DNA from: Adineta vaga | Lineage: Eukaryota; Rotifera | Reading direction: 5' to 3' | Assembly (NCBI GenBank): GCA_021613535.1 | Contig: CP075492.1 | Location: 16,616,001-16,680,000, forward strand | DNA length: 64,000 nucleotides | Part shown: positions 55,876 to 64,000 of the stretch, in pieces | Layout of the letters: each line of letters begins with the position of its first letter | Position numbering within the stretch: the stretch's first letter is position 1 | Notes under the pieces: generated by a model | The model's input: the letters and a program-made list of their open reading frames with translations, nothing else | The model's database searches: none | What the model was told of the DNA's origin: nothing | Program-made: the position numbers and the translations under genes

Positions 55876-57417
55876 ATGAGAGTTGTCACGCGGTTATATT
55901 TATTTATTATTCTTCAATTGTTGAATTGTATTCAATTCACAAAAGAAGATCGATCTAGCTCAATAATTAGTAATTTCGGTTGGGAATTTCGTCCTTTTGA
56001 CAATTCTTTTCCTCCTTTACTGACAATTACAACAAAAAGAGTTCTGTATTGTAGTATTCAATGTAATCAACATCCAGATTGTCGCACATATGATTTTGAT
56101 TATGATTCTACACAATGTCGTTTATGGGATGCTGATATAACAACAGGTTCAATTATAGTTTCATCATCGAAACCAAAATCAATTGTTGGTACTATTCGAT
56201 TCTCTTCTGATATGTATGAAAATATTTATAATCAATCATGTGATAAATGTATTCGAAGTCGATATTTAACATGTGATATAAATACAAATACTTGTCAATG
56301 TCCTTTAAATACATATTGGAATGGTTCAATGTGTTTAAGACAATTATTTCGATATCAAATTTGTTCAATGGTAAATGCTTGTCGAACAGATTTGAATCTT
56401 ACTTGTGAACCACAATGTGATTTAACTTATCGATGTTCATCAAGTATGTTAAATTTGTCTATAGATTTGTTTATTAATAAATTTGATTTAGTTTCACCTA
56501 TTGGTGTTGGTCAAACAATAGTTGGTTCTTGTAATGGTACTACTGGTATAGGTTCAACAGCATTAGTAGGTCCCTGGGGTATTCATATTTCTCCACTTGA
56601 TGGAAGTTTGTACGTTGCTGATTGCGATGGTCTAACATTTAACAGTTATTCAACATTTTCACGTACAGGACAAATAATTCTTTCGAATAATCTGCTCCAA
56701 CCACTGGACATATTTGTTGATAAGACAGGAACTGTCTATATGACTGATGGATGGTTCAATGATGGTGCTCTGTTTATTCAACGAAATGGAGTAATTAATA
56801 GAACTATTCCTGAGACAGGATTATCAACAGGTTCTTGCCTTAATAATGGACTCCATAGTGCTTATGGTGTGGGAGTGGATCAATTTGGTAACATATATAT
56901 ATCATTATGTACATGTGATATTGTAGTTAAATGGGCACCAAATGTTTTGAATGGTACAGTTGTCGCTGGACAGCGATTAAGTCCAGGATCAACAAGTACT
57001 AAACTGAAAAATGTTAGATTTGTTCATATAAACGATAATCAAAACGCATTTTTTGTTAGTGATTATCAAAATAATCGTATTCAAAAATTTATTATTGATG
57101 GAAATGGAACAGGAATCACAGTAGCAGGAAATGCTGTTGCAGGAATAGGTTTAAATCAGCTGAATTCACCTGCTGGTATTTGTGTAACACGTGATGGACA
57201 AACTCTTTATGTTGCTGATTATAATAATCATCGAATTATGAAATGGACAATCGGTGATAGTCAAGGTTCACTTGTAGCCGGTAGTGCTTCTGGTGTAGCA
57301 GGTAATACTGCTCAACTTCTCAATAAACCTGCTGATATAGCTCTCGATCCAAGTGAGACGTATCTCTATGTTTCAGACTATAACAATCGTCGAATTCAAC
57401 GATTTCGTCTTCGATAG
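55876..57417 (+). CDS. secreted PAN/Apple + EGF-like + NHL-propeller protein
   Basis: A 513-aa single-exon protein. A signal peptide (MRVVTRLYLFIILQLLNCIQF) is followed by a PAN/Apple-type module (about residues 30-110; CSIQCNQHPDCRTYDFD ... TQCRLWD), a small Cys-rich EGF-like region (about 120-195; CDKCIRSRYLTCDINTNTCQC), then six NHL blades from about 225 to the end, each with a P-x-[DG]-[IV] start and [LI]-Y-V-[AS]-D-x-x-N-x-R-I-x-[RK]-[WF]. It ends exactly with the last blade. Secreted NHL proteins of this kind bind other proteins or glycans; no enzyme motif is visible. The absence of introns contrasts with most genes here. Confidence 0.8.
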   Translation: MRVVTRLYLFIILQLLNCIQFTKEDRSSSIISNFGWEFRPFDNSFPPLLTITTKRVLYCSIQCNQHPDCRTYDFDYDSTQCRLWDADITTGSIIVSSSKPKSIVGTIRFSSDMYENIYNQSCDKCIRSRYLTCDINTNTCQCPLNTYWNGSMCLRQLFRYQICSMVNACRTDLNLTCEPQCDLTYRCSSSMLNLSIDLFINKFDLVSPIGVGQTIVGSCNGTTGIGSTALVGPWGIHISPLDGSLYVADCDGLTFNSYSTFSRTGQIILSNNLLQPLDIFVDKTGTVYMTDGWFNDGALFIQRNGVINRTIPETGLSTGSCLNNGLHSAYGVGVDQFGNIYISLCTCDIVVKWAPNVLNGTVVAGQRLSPGSTSTKLKNVRFVHINDNQNAFFVSDYQNNRIQKFIIDGNGTGITVAGNAVAGIGLNQLNSPAGICVTRDGQTLYVADYNNHRIMKWTIGDSQGSLVAGSASGVAGNTAQLLNKPADIALDPSETYLYVSDYNNRRIQRFRLR

Positions 57418-57518
57418 ACTTTTAAAATTTATAATTTAAATATTGTTTTATTTCAAATGATCTTAAGAAAATAGAAAAAAAGTGACATGCATTATTTTTT
57501 GTTTTGAATCTATTACTG

Positions 57519-57542
57519 TTGAGGGTGTGGGTCTGTCCCTCG
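57519..57542. repeat. telomere-like repeat, copy o (mostly one arm)
   Basis: TTGAGGGTGTGGGTC (57519-57533) followed by TCCCTCG; the right arm is vestigial. It lies between two convergent genes. Confidence 0.5.
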
Positions 57543-57566
57543 TAATAATTCGTTTTTGAGAAAGCA

Positions 57567-60500
57567 TTAACATAGTGTCGTTAATACTTCGAAAAAGTCT
57601 ACTTCAACTTCTTCAGAAGTAAGAACAGAAGGACTATCCAAAAAAACAAAGGTTTCCATGTACGGAAAACGATACCGTCTGCAAAATGTATCAAGATCAT
57701 CATTTTCGCTTTTTACATTTGGAATAACTTTTCCTGATAGTAATTGTTGAACTTCAAGAATAGACATAATATCTAGTTGTACCAGTCGTATTAACCATAT
57801 CATAGCAAGTCGTCTTTGACGCATTGAGCTTGATTTCAAATAATCAGATAATTTTTCAATACCTTCACGATCTGCGATATGAATACTATCAAAATAATAA
57901 TTAATATTACATTGAAGTGGCGAAAAATCATCGAGACATATGGCAAACATCATGTCAACGAAATCTACAGTGAGTTTTCCAAAGCTGACATATATTCTAA
58001 GACATACATTTCGTTGCTCCATCGTTAGTCCTCGTTCATTGAATAGTCTCAAAGCATTTTTGAATTCTTCTTCACCAAACTTACTCAGTCGTACAGCTTG
58101 GCAAAATTCTTTACTGTTTTCGTTAACTAATTTGTTTGTTACAGCTAAATAATTCGGTATTGGATTCTGAAATTCGTGAGATCTAGTTTGAGTAATCAAG
58201 TAACTGTGAAGATCAGTAACGAACTGTCCAAGTAACTCATTTCGATGCAAGGTAATGAAGTAGGCCGCTTTTGCAAACCAATAAGAACGTTCTTGCCATT
58301 CAATGACAAAATAGCTAGTATTCAATATAAAGACAGTATATATATCTTGAAGTGTTAGTTCGAACATCGACTTTAGTTCTGGTAAAGCTTCGTCATGGTC
58401 ATCGTCCATATGCGAATAAAGACAGGCTTGAAAATGACGTTGTACATAAACTGGGCTCATTTCAATAAACTGTGTGAAATCATCTAAATCGTTGAATAAC
58501 GATCTTTCATTGTTAAATTCATCTTTGCTATTGGTTAAAGCAACCATATATGCAATAAGTTGTGATTCAGATAAACGTTTTTCTTTATCAGATATAGAAG
58601 AGTTTCCATTTTGGAAGTGAGCGTTCAGCGTATTGAACAATATCTTTTTGCCACGTTCCTGAGATGCTAAAGTGTAAACTACAGCAATTTGTACATTGGG
58701 CAGGTTTGCATTATATAACAAAGCATGAAGCAAATCAAACAAACTATCACACCATGTTTTTTGCTTACATTGCCGGACAATATGAAACAGAACAAAAGCA
58801 ATATATTTGTCTTCTATCTGATCTTCAGTCACTAGTAATCGAGATATGTAAGCATGTATATCGGAACCATCATTGTTAAATGTTTCATTGATTAAGCTTA
58901 GTATAGAAAAGTTCGAATATAAATCTTTCTTGTCACATATACGTAAACGTTCACGTTCTGTTTCTAATAAACTATTCATCTGTTGAATAGTTGACATAGA
59001 ATATAATGTACAGGTGCCACCTAGTGATTTGATCATTAAAGTTCGAATACACTGCCATATCGAGCTACACCATCTGTAATCGTTCATCGCTCCAATAAAA
59101 AGATCCGTTGGTATAAAACACAAACGTATACCTTGACGAATCAAATCATTTTTACTCGAAAGTCCTTCAGCAATTATCGTTTCAACTATCAAGCGTATTG
59201 TCGGAATCATATCATGTTCATCTTCAATCAGTAAAATAACAGCCAATATGGCAATCGATGCACGCTGATCATCATCATAGTATTTTAACCAACTTTCCAC
59301 TATTGGACGATCGTTCTGGTCTTGAAAGCCAGTACATTTTATAAATTTCTTGAGCGGTATATTTTCGAGCTCACTCGAGGATGACGAGGATATGACAAGA
59401 TGGTTTAGAAGTATTACTTCTTGATGAGTCAATTTTCTGTAATTAATTTTCCACGATTCTTGCAGCATTTGTTTCACATAGAAAGAAGCAAACTTCATAG
59501 GTGTTGGAATCATCTCGGGAGTGAACTGCACCAGAATTTGAGCATCAATCGTTACTTCTACAATATACAATTGAGCCAATAGAACAGTTTCAATGGGTGT
59601 AAATGTTCTATCTTGAAAAATTTGATGGAAAATTGATGAATTAAGTTTTAAGAAGGTCAATCGATGGAAATTTGGGTGAGGAATCAATGTTTGGTGATGA
59701 CCAATGACATGTTGAATTATTTGGAAAATGGCTGCTTGATCTAACTTTTCATCTTCACAATTTGGTTCATCTTTTAATCGCCTCCAGATATCTTTTAATA
59801 ATCGATCCAAAGACGGATGTAAGTTTTCTTCAATGCAAGTGCTTAAAATAAATGTTAATGTTAGAAGCGACATCCCGTCGATTGATAAATTCTCTAGAAC
59901 AACAATCAAAGCTTCTTGTATACTGTAATAATATTGTGTGTCAGTATAACGACGCACTATTTGTCTTATATGACGAAGACATAGGATTTGCAACAATGGA
60001 TCCTTGATTATTAGTGCAGTAGTTTTGATATCTTGAAGTAATTCCTTATTTCTATTTTCAGATAAAATGAGAAGGCGAGTGAGACCGATTGATGCAGCAA
60101 AAAGCTCCAAATCTGATGACGAACGAAGCCGTTCACGTTCTCTATCTATAGCTAATTCCAAAGCTTCTTTGGCTTGATCGGTTGTCAAATCTCTATACTT
60201 TTCGCTAAAATGCCAATCATTACAATTATTCAACATTTGTGCACTGTACATAATTGCTTGAGAACAACTTTCTAATCGGCACTGTTGAATATCACTGTGT
60301 AATATTTGTAGAAGTAAAAGAAGCTGAATGGAAATTTCGTTAGGAGATTTTGAGAAACTTTCTTCCACAGATAATATGACTTCAGCTAAAAGTACAGCAA
60401 GTATTAACTTTTTGCTATGCGATACTTGTGCACTTGTTACCAATCGTTCAAAAAGCAGTCGGAACTTTGACGAAATGAAAGCAACAGGAAAGAGTGGATA

Positions 60501-63500
60501 ATGGCAGTATATCTGAAACGGATGTTTACCATGATGCCATTTTATACTATCGTCTTTCGTATCCTTGCTATAAGGATATAATATAAGATGCAATACTTGT
60601 GCAGAACAACAAGAAGGATCTGCTATTAACTTTTCCTTTGTTGAAGTTGAAAGTGATATAGATTGATCTGATAAATTTTGAGATAACAATGTATGAGAAA
60701 ATAAATGAGTGTATGCTGCATTGTATGCTATTAAAAACGAGTTCGCATCTGATACATGAACTTTTTCATCTGTTATAATTTTTTCTAATATCTTGTAACC
60801 TTCTAATTTAGTGTATTTCCTATCTGGTGTCGGAGAAATATCTCCAGAATTATTATTTTTTTCTTTCAGATAAAGCTGACGTAAATAATACAAGGTCAAA
60901 CGCATCCGATAAAGTGCCACTGGTAGTGCACGATAATGTGATAACTCTTCATAAAAGCAAAGCTTATCAAGACCACGAAGACATATTAGTGTAATAAAGG
61001 CGTCAACGACTTGTTTCGACACATCATTAGTAGATGATGCGATGATAATCGCATGACACTGTTCAATGAAGACATCAGAGGACATTCGAATTGCTGTTTA
61101 AAACACTATTGAAATAATTCAACAAAATATCTGACAGAGCAGTCGATTGATGCATTCTTTTTACGTTGAATTGTATCAGTGTTGGTTTATATGGATCATT
61201 ACATAATAATGAAGCTATATCTTGATCAGCATGGTGAAGACCACCGCAAAGAATGATTAATAGAGATAAAACTGCAGGACACATATTTGTATTTTTGACG
61301 ATTAAATTATCAGCAAATCTATTCGCCATTTGTAATATCGTATATTCATGGGATTCGTCAGATCTATGGCGCAAAATCCAATCAACCGTTGTTTGTACAT
61401 CCACATTTACACCATGACATGATTCCAGCTTAAGAAGATGTGTCTCTGACATCCAGCTTTTCCAGAGAATTTTATCATTTTCGTTTTTTTCAAGTGAATT
61501 AACAAAAATTTGGCGAAGTATTTCTCCATTGATCTCTTGACACAAAAGATTTTCTGTAAAATAACAAATCATTTGCATTTCAATCATTCCCGAAATGAAA
61601 TATTTGATCAAGTATTCGTTAAAAAATGGAGAAACTAATGCGTTAAAGAGACTAATTAAAAGTTGAACACTATGCACTGAGAGATCTTTTAGTGCACTCA
61701 ATATGAAGAGAGCACCAATAGGTATTTTACCGATGAATCTCTGTGATAATTGTAGACAAAATGCGTCATAATCTTTTGGTTTCCATGCCAGTTTGAGCCA
61801 TTCGACTGTTAACTTGAGAGGTTGTTGAAAATTTGGTTTTAAAATGTGCATTAATAAACGATCAAGTACCAAATTAATGTCATCGATAGGTGATTTCATG
61901 AATCCTTGTGCAACAAAATATTCTTGAAATGAACGATGTGAAAATCCATAGGCATCAAGACCTCGAGCACTTACAAAGCCGACCAAATTTGTTGTTAAAG
62001 CACTTACGAATGCTTCAACTTGACCTATTAGCGTTGTCCTGACTTGAGGAGTTTTTTTGATATCATAGTAATTTTTCAGAGATATGCAGAATAAATGATT
62101 CATATCGAATGCATCTATTAAACCTGATGGACAATGAGTATGAATATAAATAGCCATATCGTATAGAAGCCAATATGCTACTTCACTATCGACTATTGTT
62201 TGACCTTTGTGTGACCACGCATCAAAGACAAACCGAACTGTTGCTTCATATAATTGCAGAGGAGATGTTAACTGAATGCTTGTTGCTGTTGGTTTGCATA
62301 GTAAAGGTAAAATGAGCGAGAGTAACATCGGATGAGACCAATTTTTTCTATCTAAGCAAAAAACTGTTTCTGTTATCCATGTTTCCATTTTTCTTTCTTC
62401 CAATCTGATACTTTCTATATTCATACTGTCCAAAGTAGTATTATGATGAGAACTATATTGAGCATGAATAAGCCAATGTTTGACAAATGCCTGAACTTCG
62501 TCTTCATTCATTGATTCCAACGTGAATAGTGACGAGAGTTTACCCTTTATAGGATATAGATAGTATCCAGTAATTCTTGACGTAATGATCACTTGATTTC
62601 CGCCAACAAATTTTGGCTGTTGACAATTTAAGCCACCCCATTCATCGATAGTTTCGTGTCGTCGTTTACCGAAATATGTTCCGGAGTGTATATGTATTCT
62701 TCTATGAATGTTTCAATAACACGCACAATGTTCTTTCGTTCTGAATAATTCGCTACTTCATCAAGACCATCAAAAAGTAGAAGAGAATGTCCATGATATA
62801 TGAAATCGCATAAAAATTTCCTATCTTCAACTTCTTGTTTTATATAATAACTTTTGAACCAAGTATGTTCCTTTACATAATCAATAATTTTCGATGATGG
62901 ATGAACTTCCAACCATGTGATCAATTCTCCTATACGAATTAGTATAGGCAATCGTAATAAATATTTATTACAAAAAATTGATGACTCTGGTTGATCTGGT
63001 TTTTGAGAGTTTGAATTAAAAACATCTTCTTGTTGCGAAAGAGAACGTGTAAATTGCAACAAAATCCATCGGAGTAAAGTCGTCTTTCCACACCCTGGAT
63101 CACCTAAAACTATAGCCCATCGAAACGTTTTTAGGAAATCCTCACAACTGAGGTTGCTTTTCGAACTAATGTATGTCTCTTTTTGTGAAGGTATGAAAGG
63201 AGCTGATATGTTTTGTTCTACTTCAGCTAAAGATGATAGATTTGATACCACAAGAGTAGATGCTGACAGATGTAAAGGTATATCAATTGTTCTGACTGAT
63301 GCATGTTTTTCTTTCGTTACTTTTCTTTCTTCATTTTCACTGTCGACATCAAAGTTTTGCACAGGTACAGTGGAATGAAAAGAAATACATTTTGCCAAGT
63401 ATTCAGCAAGAAGCACATGGTATTGTTTACATAATTCACGTAAAGTTTTTCGCGGACCATGTATGGCTTCGAATTGTTTATTTCTTCGATCGAGTTCGTC

Positions 63501-63935
63501 CTCATACTGTTTCACACGCTGGTGTTTTAAACAGATCGGATCGTTACTGTCCGGAGCATATTCCCATTCCAGTGGAATATTTCGACATTCATCGTAGAAA
63601 TGTTCCCATGGATCAATTAAATAATTTCTTATCATATCATCATCGATCTCTGGTTCAGTCGAACGCTTGATTTCATCGGGCATACCGCATATTGTTCTGT
63701 CAACACGACGAAGAAAAGAATGTGTCCATTCATCTTGAAACTCTGATTGACTGTAATTGGTTAGCCACTGCACTGCTTTAAACACTTGAACGAAAGCTAA
63801 TTTATCATAAGTATTGTCAAGACCAATAGTATCCTCATCCAAAGGCCATAGAATATCTTCCTTCCGAGGATCTCGATATAAAGCTGCACAGACACGTCCT
63901 TCAAACGATTCTAAGCGTTGAAGCATGTTCATCAT
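57567..63935 (-). CDS. giant NACHT-domain (NLR-like) protein, frame broken once
   Basis: Exon 63935-62670 joins by a 53-nt intron (62669-62617, GTAAAC...CAACAG, phase 0) to a frame running to 61075; a third frame 61085-57567 continues immediately. Residues 1-250 are helical with a likely coiled coil (about 135-185). The NACHT ATPase follows: Walker A G278-DPGCGKT-T286, Walker B LLLFDGLDE (385-393), and a sensor-like ITSRITGYYL just after the intron. Then come about 1500 residues of alpha-solenoid-like helices without clear LRR, TPR or WD repeats. At 61085-61075 the second frame's TGA overlaps the third frame's ATG (ATGTCCTCTGA); one extra base there would explain the break, so either a frameshift/sequence error or two adjacent genes. 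If joined, about 2100 aa. NACHT proteins are nucleotide-driven oligomerising immune sensors. The 5' end may lie beyond the window. Confidence 0.7.
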
Positions 63936-64000
63936 CTTCTTTTACAAGTATTTCTTTCTTCCATTCGGTTGTTATATCCAAAATGAAGCAAGTGTGTTTT

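Noticed and set aside
1-64000. True chromosome end or CRISPR array because of repeated G-rich units
   Set aside because: The G-rich units are isolated inverted pairs among single-copy genes, not tandem arrays, and spacers are not regular.

Overview
The window is nuclear DNA from a small-genome animal, most likely a bdelloid rotifer (Adineta or Rotaria type). The evidence is AT-rich sequence, many GT-AG introns of about 45-60 nt, TATA-like boxes 50-100 bp upstream of several starts, and expanded families typical of bdelloids: ADP-ribosyltransferase (ART) fused to kinesin-light-chain-type TPRs or NHL repeats, kelch and NHL propellers on membrane anchors, NACHT proteins and LDLa/EGF/7TM receptors. 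The species assignment is inference. No prokaryotic operon, CRISPR array, rRNA or convincing tRNA was seen.

Layout. 0.2-9.5 kb: two GNAT acetyltransferases, a secreted Cys-rich protein, an FAD-monooxygenase fused to receiver-like domains, and an ART-TPR gene cut by a stop codon. 9.5-13.7 kb: a long spacer, a rhodopsin-type GPCR and a 358-bp foldback element. 13.7-18.1 kb (minus): a 15-exon gene whose junctions all keep frame, encoding C-type lectin + EGF + STRA6-like multipass region + OTU protease (about 1219 aa). 19.2-23.2 kb: a membrane protein of three tandem two-TM modules. 23.9-30.8 kb: a kelch type II membrane protein, a large multipass propeller protein with one apparent frameshift, and a SAM methyltransferase. 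30.8-32.1 kb: an ART-TPR pseudogene. 33.7-40.6 kb: a D8C-domain (uromodulin/OIT3-like) membrane protein, two receiver-like genes, a six-exon secreted protein and an unidentified ORF with an internal TGA. 40.7-43.2 kb (minus): an intact ART-NHL gene and a caspase-like/NHL remnant. 43.7-48.6 kb (minus): an intronless 1600-aa LDLa/EGF/7TM receptor. 50-54.6 kb: a GPCR, a GPCR scrap and a decayed NHL protein. 55.9-57.4 kb: an intronless PAN-EGF-NHL protein. 57.5-63.9 kb (minus): a giant NACHT protein.

Two themes run through the window. First, about fifteen short inverted repeats with telomere-like arms (GAGGGTGTGGGTGA ... TCCACACCCTCAAG; the published bdelloid telomere unit is TGTGGG) are scattered through spacers and one intron and are absent from exons. 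Second, many genes look like innate-immunity or signalling modules (NACHT, ART, caspase-like, OTU, lectin, NHL/TPR scaffolds), several sharing a receiver-like domain, with decayed copies beside live ones. This suggests rapid gene turnover. All function statements rest on motif recognition by eye.
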